NCBI GenBank assembly: GCA_031405895.1
Contig: JANOFL010000146.1
Coordinates: 1-34,527 of the forward strand
Origin: BJ22 sp031405895
GTDB taxonomy: Bacteria > Planctomycetota > Planctomycetia > Pirellulales > Pirellulaceae
Length of the DNA stretch: 34,527 bases
Reading direction: 5' to 3'
The notes beneath the pieces are model-generated. The model saw only the letters and a list, made by a program, of their open reading frames with translations. It had not been told where the DNA came from and did no database searches. Below are positions 17,581 through 25,337 of the stretch, one piece after another. Position 1 is the first letter of the stretch. The number at the start of each line of letters is the position of its first letter. A program made the translations under genes and the position numbers.

Positions 17581-17790
17581 CGGGCCGGATGCTGGCGACC
17601 AAAGCAGCCACCGCGGCAGTCCGTTCCGGCCGCCAGGAAACTCCGGAAAGGGCCATCACCCCCGGCCTGATGACAGGCCACGTGTTGCCCGCCGATTTTT
17701 CCGTTCTGACGTTTACGATGGGAACGGAACTGGCTTAAGCTGATCCTGGCCAGTACCTGCCCGGCCCGGTCAAACGCGAAAGGAATCAGG

Positions 17791-18897
17791 ATGGGATGGG
17801 GTTTTCGTGAATGGCGTCCGTATGTCTCCGTTGGGCAGAAACTCGCGCGCGGAAGAAAGAAAGCTGCCGCCCTCGCGAAAAAGCAAAAACGGCAACCGCA
17901 GCCAGTCGAACTGCCTGGCCGCGCGATCGCCACGACGTTTTGGGGCAAAGCTTGGTGTGACAACCTCGAGTCGTACCAGGACTATGCCAACCGTCTGCCG
18001 CGTGGCGTGACCTATGTCCGCAATGGCTCGGTTGCCGATCTTGTGATCGGCAAAGGCCAGATCGACGCGATCGTCGCCGGCTCGGAGGCCTATTCGGTCC
18101 GGATCACGATCCGGCCGCTCGGGGACAGCCGCTGGAAATCGATCAAGTCCGATTGCAGCCGGTCGATCGATTCCCTGCTCGACCTGCTGGCTGGAAAGCT
18201 CTCTGCCGGCGTGATGAAACGAATGACCGACCGGACAAAGGGTCTTTTTCCGGCCCCCTCCGAGATGAAGATGTCCTGCAGCTGCCCAGACTATTCGACC
18301 TGCTGCAAACACATCGCCGCAGTGATGTACGGCGTCGGCTCGCGCCTCGACCGTTTGCCCGACCTGCTGTTCACGCTGCGGGGCGTGGATCATCGGGAAC
18401 TGGCGTCGCAGGCGATCGCCGCCGTCAACCTTGACCGCGAACTGGGCGGACAGGACCGGCAGCTGGACGGGCAGGATCTTGGCGAAGTCTTTGGAATTGA
18501 ACTGGCTCCGGCGAAAGTGCCTGAACCGCTCAAGGCCAGCCGCCGCGCGAGACCGCGACGGGGCGGACCACTTCCATCCGTATTGACTGAGCCTCCCGTG
18601 TCGCCCCCTTCAACATTGAGACGGAAACCAGGCAGTCGACGCCGCAAGCTCACAGCCCTCGGGCCGTCGGGAAAGCCGAAGCGCAAAGTCCGCCCGACCA
18701 GTGCTGCCGGTAGCGCGACCCGACAGCCCTCGATCGCGCGGGCAGCTGTTAAACCAGCTACTGTTTCCAAACCGCTCAGCAAGGGCACGGCCAAGACCAG
18801 GACCGGCACCAGATCCCGCGAGCCGGCCATTGGCAGCAAAGCCGACCAGAAACTGATCCGGCGGCTGATCGAAAAGGCCCGGCGATCGCCAGGATGA
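17791..18897 (+). CDS. SWIM zinc-finger protein, partner of the SNF2 ATPase
   Basis: This is a 368-residue protein with a SWIM zinc finger of the form CxCx6CxH (C163, C165, C172, H174 in 'CSCPDYSTCCKHIAAVMY'). SWIM domains bind DNA or proteins, and in bacteria they commonly sit next to SNF2 ATPases, as here (210 bases downstream, same strand). The N-terminal part 'FWGKAWCDNLESYQDYANRLPRG' is typical of the bacterial family. The last ~110 residues are Arg/Lys/Ser/Pro-rich and probably disordered, a plausible nucleic-acid-binding tail. AGGAATCAGG before the ATG is a reasonable ribosome site. Confidence 0.9.
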   Translation: MGWGFREWRPYVSVGQKLARGRKKAAALAKKQKRQPQPVELPGRAIATTFWGKAWCDNLESYQDYANRLPRGVTYVRNGSVADLVIGKGQIDAIVAGSEAYSVRITIRPLGDSRWKSIKSDCSRSIDSLLDLLAGKLSAGVMKRMTDRTKGLFPAPSEMKMSCSCPDYSTCCKHIAAVMYGVGSRLDRLPDLLFTLRGVDHRELASQAIAAVNLDRELGGQDRQLDGQDLGEVFGIELAPAKVPEPLKASRRARPRRGGPLPSVLTEPPVSPPSTLRRKPGSRRRKLTALGPSGKPKRKVRPTSAAGSATRQPSIARAAVKPATVSKPLSKGTAKTRTGTRSREPAIGSKADQKLIRRLIEKARRSPG

Positions 18898-19007
18898 CCG
18901 GCTGACGTAACCCTTCCGGGTCTTTCGCAAACGGCTCTTGAGCCAAAGTAGCAGGCACATTTCATGTGTCGTCCGCCAACGTATACCGGGCGCGGCCAGA
19001 TTTGATC

Positions 19008-19045
19008 TTGGCGAGCGGTCCCGGCGCGCCGGGACCGCTCGCCAA
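19008..19045. repeat. 38-base perfect palindrome
   Basis: The stretch starting TTGGCGAGCGGTCCCGGCG is followed at once by its exact reverse complement, giving 19-base arms with no spacer. It lies in the gap between the SWIM gene and the next gene. A run of A follows on the plus strand, which is U-run-like only at the 5' side of the minus-strand transcript, so it is not a classic intrinsic terminator in either direction. The surrounding gap (18898-19155) has no gene. A smaller imperfect hairpin, GGCACA-TTTCA-TGTGTC, lies near 18955. Confidence 0.9.
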
Positions 19046-19098
19046 AAAACCGCCGGGTTTCCGCGCGCCGCCGGGGCTGTTCAAACGCCGCCAGCTTT

Positions 19099-19113
19099 TG
19101 GCACAATGTTTGA
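19099..19113 (+). promoter_or_regulatory. Weak sigma-54-like promoter sequence
   Basis: TGGCAC, five bases, then TTGA has the -24/-12 spacing of sigma-54 promoters (TGGCAC-N5-TTGC) with one mismatch in the -12 element. It lies about 43 bases before the start codon at 19156. No sigma-54 activator is seen nearby, so support is thin. Confidence 0.25.
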
Positions 19114-19155
19114 AGGTGAACTTGCCATTTCTTTACTTGTTTGGGAGCCGAAATC

Positions 19156-20244
19156 ATGGCCTTTCGCATTGCACCGCATGTGATCTGGGGAGAAATCAAC
19201 AACACGCGCCGAAACCAGGTCTTTGGGCGGCTGGTGCTTGCGTCGGGCGACCCGGCGACGCAACCGCAAGAGCAGTGCGAGCGGCTGGTGACGCTCTCGC
19301 TGACCGGCAACCTCGGTGGCGAGCTGGAAGGGCGGAGGTTCCGGTTTGTGCCACGCGAGTCCGGAAACGATGCCCGGCAAGAACCCGCCGACGCCGGGTT
19401 TTGCACTGATCAGGCCGGCGTGATGGGTGATGCGGTCTTGCGCGAAGTCCGCGTTCCCCTGGCTCCGCTGAAAGAATTCCTGGCGGCGCGCAAGCGCGGC
19501 GAACAACCGCCTGAAACGGTCCAGCCTTCACTCTACCTCGAGTGGTACAGCCAGAACGGCCGCGTCGTGCTGGAAATGGTCAACCCGATCCTCGAGTTTG
19601 AAGGCGCGTTCGATCAACTGGCCGATCCAGAGCCGGAACCTTTGCCGGAGGTGTCGCCCGACGCCATCAGCGGGCCGTCCATCACCATCTTCAGGCGGTC
19701 GGAAAACGGTGATGACGTGGAAGTCGAACACGTCGGCGGCGATCTGGAAAGCGATGAAGGCGAAGTGGGCGAGGATGATCCATGGGGCCTTTTTCCGGAT
19801 GGTGACCCGCTCGAGGATCCCGGCCCATCCGCCCCGCGGCCCTGGGATGAAGTCATTCCCGGCCTCGATCCGGAAACGAAGGCACACTACGAGCAGTGGG
19901 ATGAAATCACCCATGGCACAATGGACGAGCCGCTGGGCTGGTTGCTTGAGGGCCCGCTCAAGCTGCCCCGGCCGGAGAATGTCTTCGACGAAACCGAAGC
20001 CTGGTCGGCGCTGAACTCGCTGCTGACCGCGCTCGCACTCCGCGGCGTGGCTTTCGACATGTGTGAGCATTTCAGCGCCGTGCAGGCGTACCGGCTCCTG
20101 ATGACCGAGATCCTGCCCGAGGCCCAGATCCACCCGCGGCTCGTCAAGACCGGGTTTGTGCGGCACTACTGTTCTTGGGAACACTGTGCCGATTGCGAAG
20201 CCGAATTCGAGGCAGAGTACCAGCGGCGGTCAAAGCAGGGCTGA
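19156..20244 (+). CDS. Conserved planctomycete-type hypothetical protein
   Basis: This is a 362-residue soluble protein without signal peptide or membrane segment. The opening 'MAFRIAPHVIWGEINNTRRNQVFGRL' resembles a family I associate with planctomycetes, but I know no function. The first ~160 residues look beta-rich and could be one domain. A very acidic, Pro-rich linker follows (about 165-245, 'DPEPEPLPEV', 'ESDEGEVGEDD'). The C-terminal ~110 residues look helical and end in a small cysteine cluster ('HYCSWEHCADCEAEF'). ATG 19156 is preferred over the TTG at 19141 because GGGAG lies at the right distance. It has no operon partner close enough to suggest a role. Confidence 0.8.
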   Translation: MAFRIAPHVIWGEINNTRRNQVFGRLVLASGDPATQPQEQCERLVTLSLTGNLGGELEGRRFRFVPRESGNDARQEPADAGFCTDQAGVMGDAVLREVRVPLAPLKEFLAARKRGEQPPETVQPSLYLEWYSQNGRVVLEMVNPILEFEGAFDQLADPEPEPLPEVSPDAISGPSITIFRRSENGDDVEVEHVGGDLESDEGEVGEDDPWGLFPDGDPLEDPGPSAPRPWDEVIPGLDPETKAHYEQWDEITHGTMDEPLGWLLEGPLKLPRPENVFDETEAWSALNSLLTALALRGVAFDMCEHFSAVQAYRLLMTEILPEAQIHPRLVKTGFVRHYCSWEHCADCEAEFEAEYQRRSKQG

Positions 20245-20432
20245 CGGCGTTGTTGCTGTCCGACGGACTACTTTTGGCACTTCCACCGCACTGCGTGGCG
20301 TGTCTGGACGCGGAAACTCGCTGACTCTCACGCTGCTCTCATTCTCGCCGGCCAGGATGTACGAACTGCGCCAGACGCCTGCGGATTCCCGCATGGGGCA
20401 ACGTTGGGTGCCCGTCCGTGGAGAAAAGAAAC

Positions 20433-22091
20433 ATGCGCACCCGATTTTCAACCCGATCCGCCACCAGCCTTGATTTTCTCACCCTCGATGCCCGCCGGAT
20501 GCTCGCCGGCAATGTCAGTGCCTCGGTCCTTGCCGGGGACCTGCGGGTGATCGGCGATGCGGCCGACAATGAAGTCCTTGTCTACCAGACGCTGGCCGGA
20601 CCGGTCCGCGTGGTGGGACTCGGTGACACCACCGTCAACGGCCAGCGGGTGGTCGAGTTGCCAGCCGTCGCCGACGACCTGATGCTGGCCTTCCCGCAAG
20701 GCGGCGAAGACCACGTCACGGTGAGTGGCCGGCTCAACATCCCCGATGATCTGACCGCCTGGATGCAGGCCGGGTCGATTACCCTCGATGGCACGCGCGG
20801 GCGCGTTTCGATCGGCGGGGACGCCTGGCTCAACGCGGGGCCCGAGGGCGATGTGAAACTGCTGAATGAAGTCTGGTTCGGCGGGAACCTCGATCTCCGC
20901 GCAGGCGGAAACGTGCAGCTGGTTGCCGGCCAGGCCCGCAAGATGCCCTTCTCACCGGCCCAGTTCCCCAACAGCCTGCAGATCAACAACCCGTGGTTCC
21001 CGCTCGTGCCGGGCACCACTTACCTCTACCACGCCACTGAAACCGATCCGGATACGGGCGAAGTGGTTCACGAAACCGTTCGCGTCGATGTCCTGAACCA
21101 GACCCGGCTGGTCGGCGGTGTCGAAGGCCGCGTCGTGCAGGACCGCGTCTGGAAAGACGGCTTGCTCGTCGAAGACACGTTCGACTGGTATGCCCAGGAC
21201 AATTCCGGCAACGTCTGGTATCTCGGCGAGATCGCCACCAACTATCGCTACGACGAGGCTGGCAACCTGCTGGGAACCGACAACGACGGCTCGTGGGAGA
21301 CGGGCATCGACGGGGCTCAGCCCGGCATCCAGATGCCGGCCAGCCCACGGGTCGGCGACCGTTACTACCAGGAGTTCCGGCCGCGCGTCGCCATCGACCA
21401 GGGCGATGTCCTGGCGACCGGGCTGATGCGGAACACAAGCATCGGAACACTCTCCGGCGTGGTGCAAACCCGCGACTGGACCGTGCTGGAACCGGATTCG
21501 GTGGAGCACAAGTTCTATGCCCGCGGCTTTGGCAACATCCTCACGGAAAAGCTGGACTATCACTCGGGCGAAGTGATTGCCTCGACGCGGCTGGTCAGCG
21601 CCACGCTCAATGGCGTTCCGGTTACCCAGATCACCAACCCGGCCGGCTTTTCGGGCACCAGCCAGATTGGAAGGGGAACGGGCTTTCAGCGCGTTGGGGG
21701 AGTCGCGGATGTCCGCAACGCGGCCTCGATCCTGCTTGACGGGAACCGGCTGATCGGCGGCAGTTATCTGCAGGCTGACGCCGAGCTGGGCTTCCGCGAC
21801 TGCTGGTTCGCAGCCGCGGTCGAGGGCCGGGCCGATGGCAACATCAGCCTGCAGCAGTCGTATGCGTCAAGTGGCGTCTACTTCTCCGGGGATGCCGACC
21901 TCGCCGTACGGGCCTCGACGCTTCGCGACGAGTTCGAAGTCGAGCTGGGCGGTAGTGACAACCAGGTCCTGATCGCGGCGGCCTGGCTGATGGAGCTGCA
22001 GTTGGACGGCGGTGGAGGTGACAATCTGCTGGATCTGGATGAAGATTCGTGGGTTGGCGAGCTGGACCTGATCCGGATCGAGCAGGCCTGA
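20433..22091 (+). CDS. Exported LEPR-type planctomycete protein with a conserved beta-rich domain
   Basis: This is a 552-residue protein. Its N-terminus 'SLDFLTLDARRMLAGN' is a variant of the planctomycete LEPR motif (L-E-x-R-x-LLA) that marks many secreted proteins. A beta-helix-like, Gly/Asn/Val-rich stretch follows (20-180, with more after 400). The middle (about 183-400, 'NNPWFPLVPGTTYLYHATE', 'EDTFDWYAQDNSGNVWYLGE', 'WTVLEPDSVEHKFYARGFGN') matches a domain I remember as widespread in uncharacterised bacterial exoproteins. Its beta-helix-like regions flank that domain, so it looks like an insertion in a repeat protein. ATG 20433 has GGAG 12 bases upstream. Cell-surface or secreted function is likely; the molecular role is unknown. 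Confidence 0.85.
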   Translation: MRTRFSTRSATSLDFLTLDARRMLAGNVSASVLAGDLRVIGDAADNEVLVYQTLAGPVRVVGLGDTTVNGQRVVELPAVADDLMLAFPQGGEDHVTVSGRLNIPDDLTAWMQAGSITLDGTRGRVSIGGDAWLNAGPEGDVKLLNEVWFGGNLDLRAGGNVQLVAGQARKMPFSPAQFPNSLQINNPWFPLVPGTTYLYHATETDPDTGEVVHETVRVDVLNQTRLVGGVEGRVVQDRVWKDGLLVEDTFDWYAQDNSGNVWYLGEIATNYRYDEAGNLLGTDNDGSWETGIDGAQPGIQMPASPRVGDRYYQEFRPRVAIDQGDVLATGLMRNTSIGTLSGVVQTRDWTVLEPDSVEHKFYARGFGNILTEKLDYHSGEVIASTRLVSATLNGVPVTQITNPAGFSGTSQIGRGTGFQRVGGVADVRNAASILLDGNRLIGGSYLQADAELGFRDCWFAAAVEGRADGNISLQQSYASSGVYFSGDADLAVRASTLRDEFEVELGGSDNQVLIAAAWLMELQLDGGGGDNLLDLDEDSWVGELDLIRIEQA

Positions 22092-22230
22092 TGGCTGGCC
22101 CTGGGCGTGCCTGACCACACGCGGCCCAACCGCAGCCGATCGTTGAACGGCAAGCCGCAGGCGACTGCGGTCTTCGGGGCATGCTCCGCGCTCGCAGTCG
22201 CCATCGGCTAGCCGCTAATCGGGGAAGAAG

Positions 22231-22905
22231 ATGCGCGTGCTCGTGGTTGAAGATTACACCCTGATCCGCGAGCCGCTGGTCCAGGCCCTCCGCGAGCACG
22301 GCTTCGCTGTCGATGCGGCCGCCAACGGCCGCGATGGCGGCGAGCTGATTGCGGTGAACGACTACGACGTGATCGTGCTCGACTGGATGCTGCCGGAAGT
22401 CAGCGGACTGGCACTGTTGAAAGACCTGCGACGAAGGAATTGCCAGTCGGCCGTGTTGTTGCTGACGGCGCGCGACGAGATCACCGACCGCGTGACTGGG
22501 CTGGAAGCGGGAGCCGATGACTACCTCGTGAAGCCCTTTGCGGTGGCCGAACTGCTGGCCAGAGTCAAGTCGCTGGTCCGCCGGCGCTACCAGTCACCCG
22601 ATCCGGTGATCCGGGTCGGGGAGCTGGAAGTCGACACGACCGCGCGCCGGGTTCAGGTCGACGGGGCTGAAGTGTCGTTGACGGCCCGCGAATTCGCCCT
22701 GCTTGAATACCTTGCGTCCCGCAAGGGCGCGATCGTCTCGCGTCAGGAAATCGAGGAGCACGTTTACGATTTTCGCTCCGAGGCGACCAGCAATGTGGTC
22801 GATGTTTACATTGGCTACGTCCGCCGCAAGATTGAACGGGACGGACAGCCACGTCTGATTCACACCCATCGGGGCCAGGGCTACAGCCTGCGGGTTGAAC
22901 CGTGA
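22231..22905 (+). CDS. OmpR/PhoB-type response regulator
   Basis: This is a 224-residue two-component regulator. The receiver domain has the acidic pair E7/D8, phospho-acceptor D51 ('VIVLDWMLPEVSG'), T79 and K101 ('DDYLVKPF'). The C-terminal winged helix is of OmpR type ('LTAREFALLEYLASRKGAIVSRQEI' to 'YVRRKIERDG'), so it binds DNA directly. GGGGAAGAAG precedes the ATG as a strong ribosome site. The stop overlaps the kinase start (GTGA, 22902-22905), so the pair is co-translated. Targets are unknown. Confidence 0.96.
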   Translation: MRVLVVEDYTLIREPLVQALREHGFAVDAAANGRDGGELIAVNDYDVIVLDWMLPEVSGLALLKDLRRRNCQSAVLLLTARDEITDRVTGLEAGADDYLVKPFAVAELLARVKSLVRRRYQSPDPVIRVGELEVDTTARRVQVDGAEVSLTAREFALLEYLASRKGAIVSRQEIEEHVYDFRSEATSNVVDVYIGYVRRKIERDGQPRLIHTHRGQGYSLRVEP

Positions 22906-24338
22906 TCCATTCGCTTCGAGGCAGGCTGTTGCTGGGAACTGGCGGCGGGGCGCTGCTGGTCCTGGCGATTTGCGGTTGGCTGCTGGACCGGATGCTGGCC
23001 CGTTCGCTGCAAGTCGATTTCGACGCGCGGCTGCTGGACGAAGCCCGGACCATCGCTACGCTGATCGAATTCGAGGAGGGCGAAGTCCATTCGGCGATGG
23101 CCGATCACGAATTCCCCCAGTTCCAGCCGTCGCCGCGGTCCGCCGCCTGGCAGATCTGGCGGACAGCCGACAACAGGCTGCTCGGTTCCAGCGCGGGTTC
23201 CGCGCCATCCATGCCCCAACCAACCGTCGCCAGCACGACGCCCGCATTCGGCGATCAGGCTTTTGATGATGGCCGGCCCGGCCGCCGCGTCTGGTTCACC
23301 CTGGTGCCCGTCATCGAACCGCCCGACCCGGAAGACGACGAGCCGCCCGAGACCGTTGAAGCAGGTGAACCGCCCGAAGTGACCCTCGTTCTCGCGCGGG
23401 ATACGCTCGACCTGCAGGCGATCCAGGCCAAGGTCCGCCGGATGCTGGGGCTGGTTTTCGCCGTCATGACTGCGCTGATCCTGGCGACGCTGCTGGTGGT
23501 GACCCGTCGGACTTTGGCGTCGCTGCGCGAGCTGGCCTCAACGCTTAACCGGATCGACAGTCGCGAATTGCCCACGCTGGAAATCGCGGGCGGCACGACG
23601 GAGGTCCAGACCGTGGTCGACCGGCTGAACGGACTGATCGGCCGCCTGAAACTGGCGATGCAGAAGGAGCGTGAGTTCACGGCCAACGTGGCCCATGAGC
23701 TGCGAACTCCGCTGGCCGGGATGCGGTCGCAGATCGAAGTCGCCCTGTTGTCGCCGCGCGATCCGGCGGCCTACGTCGAGACCCTCCGCCGCTGTGCCGA
23801 AGCCAACGCCCAGACCGAGGCGATCGTGACCGAACTGCTGCGCCTGGCCCGGATCGACGCCGGCCTGGAAGTCGCCCGGTGCGAAGAATTCAGGCTCGAC
23901 AAGCTGCTGGAAGACATCGCGCGGGAGTTCTCGCCGATTGCCAGAACTGCCGGACGAACCGTTGCCTGGCAGGTCGATGCACCCCTCAACATCGTCTCCG
24001 ACGAGGGCAAGGTCCGGGTCATCGTGCTGAATCTTCTTTCCAACGCAGTCGAATACTCGCAGGGGCCAGGGCCAGTCGAGGTTTCAGCGGCCTGCGAAAA
24101 CGGCGTAGCCCGGCTGGTGGTGGCCAACCCGTGCAAGCCCTTCGCCAATGGAGACCTCGACCGCATCTTCAACCGGCTCTGGCGCGGCGATGAGGCGCGC
24201 GGTGCAACAGGCGTCCACGCCGGCCTTGGCCTCGCCATCTGCCGCGAACTGGCCCATTCCATGCGCGCCACCCTGACCGCCTCCTGCCCTAGACCCGGCC
24301 GCTTCGAAATCCGCCTCGAACTGCCCGAAAAAAAGTGA
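22902..24338 (+). CDS. Membrane sensor histidine kinase, cognate to the preceding regulator
   Basis: This is a 478-residue kinase starting at GTG 22902, inside the regulator's stop. It has two membrane helices (about 8-28 and 182-200) enclosing a ~150-residue sensor region rich in Pro/Glu, then a HAMP-like segment. The phospho-acceptor H265 lies in 'FTANVAHELRTPLAGM'. The N box 'NLLSNAVEYS' (377-386) and the glycine box 'GLGLAICREL' are present. The usual DxGxG nucleotide motif before 'LDRIFNRLWRGD' is replaced by 'VVANPCKPFANG'; similar losses occur in natural kinases, so activity is not excluded. The stop codon lies inside the left arm of a 22-base inverted repeat. The signal is unknown. 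Confidence 0.94.
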   Translation: MIHSLRGRLLLGTGGGALLVLAICGWLLDRMLARSLQVDFDARLLDEARTIATLIEFEEGEVHSAMADHEFPQFQPSPRSAAWQIWRTADNRLLGSSAGSAPSMPQPTVASTTPAFGDQAFDDGRPGRRVWFTLVPVIEPPDPEDDEPPETVEAGEPPEVTLVLARDTLDLQAIQAKVRRMLGLVFAVMTALILATLLVVTRRTLASLRELASTLNRIDSRELPTLEIAGGTTEVQTVVDRLNGLIGRLKLAMQKEREFTANVAHELRTPLAGMRSQIEVALLSPRDPAAYVETLRRCAEANAQTEAIVTELLRLARIDAGLEVARCEEFRLDKLLEDIAREFSPIARTAGRTVAWQVDAPLNIVSDEGKVRVIVLNLLSNAVEYSQGPGPVEVSAACENGVARLVVANPCKPFANGDLDRIFNRLWRGDEARGATGVHAGLGLAICRELAHSMRATLTASCPRPGRFEIRLELPEKK

Positions 24339-24415
24339 GCCTGAGGCGCTAGCCGAGAACGCTGATTCAACCGTTGACCTGAACCCAAGGGAATCGGCTA
24401 GCGCCTCAGGCTCAC
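24335..24415. repeat. 22-base perfect inverted repeat straddling the kinase stop codon
   Basis: The left arm (24335-24356, starts GTGAGCCTGAGG) and right arm (24394-24415) are exact reverse complements with a 37-base spacer. The TGA stop of the histidine kinase is part of the left arm. It can act as a transcription-ending hairpin, but no U-run follows. The form suggests a REP- or MITE-like element. Confidence 0.9.
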
Positions 24416-24561
24416 GGGAATTCGCCGCTTTATCAGCGCAGGCCGAATCGAGACCCGCCGCATTGCCTTTCTCCCATCCACTTTCCCTTTTTTCTCCCCC
24501 ATCCGCTAATAAACCCTCGCGCCATCCGTTATCCGGGTGCAGCGAACGGAAAGCCTGCGGA

Positions 24562-25089
24562 ATGAATCACTCGCCCGAACCTGTCCCGGAGCCTGGAGCC
24601 GGCCGATGGATCGAGCTGGCCGAAAGCCGGCTGGGGCCGGCCCTGCGCCGCTACGTCCACAGCCTCGGGCTACGGCACGATCTCGTGGCGGAAGTGGTTC
24701 AGGACGCTTTTCTCTCTGCTTGCCGGCAAGCCCACCTGCCGGCCGAGTCCGAACGGGCGGCGTGGCTCTTCCGGGTCTGCCGCAACCGGGCGATCGATGT
24801 CCAGCGGAAGGAGCAGCGGATGATCACGGGAACTGCGACCTGTCTCGACCGGGTGCTCGACCACGGCGACGGCCCGGCCGAATCGGCCGCAGCCCGCGAC
24901 GCGAGCGCGCGACTGGAGACTCTTCTGGCCGGGCTGAGCCCTAGCCAGCAGGAAATTGTGCGGCTGAAGTTCCAGGCCGGGTTGAGCTACCGCGAAATCG
25001 CGGAAATCACCGGGCTGACGGTCAGCAATGTTGGAGTCACGCTGCATACCGCTTTGCAGCGGATCAGAAAAAAGTGCCACGAGGATTAG
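24562..25089 (+). CDS. ECF-type RNA polymerase sigma factor
   Basis: This is a 175-residue sigma factor. Region 2 is visible in 'RHDLVAEVVQDAFLSACRQA' and 'AWLFRVCRNRAIDVQRKEQR'. Region 4 is the helix-turn-helix 'LSPSQQEIVRLKFQAGLSYREIAEITGLTVSNVGVTLHTALQRIRKKC'-type segment (about residues 125-173). ATG 24562 (MNHSPEPVPE) is chosen because the upstream in-frame extension is low-complexity and unlike the family. The next gene on the strand, 248 bases on, has an anti-sigma-like N-terminus and a membrane helix and is the likely partner. Confidence 0.93.
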   Translation: MNHSPEPVPEPGAGRWIELAESRLGPALRRYVHSLGLRHDLVAEVVQDAFLSACRQAHLPAESERAAWLFRVCRNRAIDVQRKEQRMITGTATCLDRVLDHGDGPAESAAARDASARLETLLAGLSPSQQEIVRLKFQAGLSYREIAEITGLTVSNVGVTLHTALQRIRKKCHED

Positions 25090-25132
25090 CCAGAACGACT
25101 GCGAAAACGCCTGAGCGCGTGCGGCCCTTGTT

Positions 25133-25243
25133 CTCGTGCTCGTGCTCAGTGAAACGGTGCTCGTAATCGTAATCGAATTCCCCGATTTGGCATTCGATTA
25201 CGAGCACGAGCACCGTCCGAAGCGGACTGAGCACGAGCACGAG
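25133..25243. repeat. Nested double inverted repeat built from 6-base units
   Basis: The outer arms CTCGTGCTCGTGCTCAGT (25133-25150) and its exact reverse complement (25226-25243) enclose a second pair: 25155-25178 and 25192-25215, 22 of 24 bases matching. The arms are made of GTGCTC and GTAATC hexamers, and the two inner mismatches are one hexamer type swapped for the other. The whole 111 bases can fold as one long, interrupted hairpin. It lies between the sigma factor and its presumed anti-sigma gene. Confidence 0.9.
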
Positions 25244-25337
25244 GGATTCAAACCTGTTCGGCAGATCAAATAGCTGAAAACCGTTGCGGCAAGCAGCGAC
25301 ATCCGTTCAACACCACCCACCCTTGGGACCAATTCCC

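Noticed and set aside
20269..20290. Second sigma-54-like sequence (TTTTGGCAC) before the LEPR gene
   Set aside because: The -12 part does not match (CCGC instead of TTGC) and it lies about 160 bases from the start codon.
25133..25243. CRISPR-like repeats
   Set aside because: The repeated units are 6 bases arranged as inverted repeats, without spacers of regular length.
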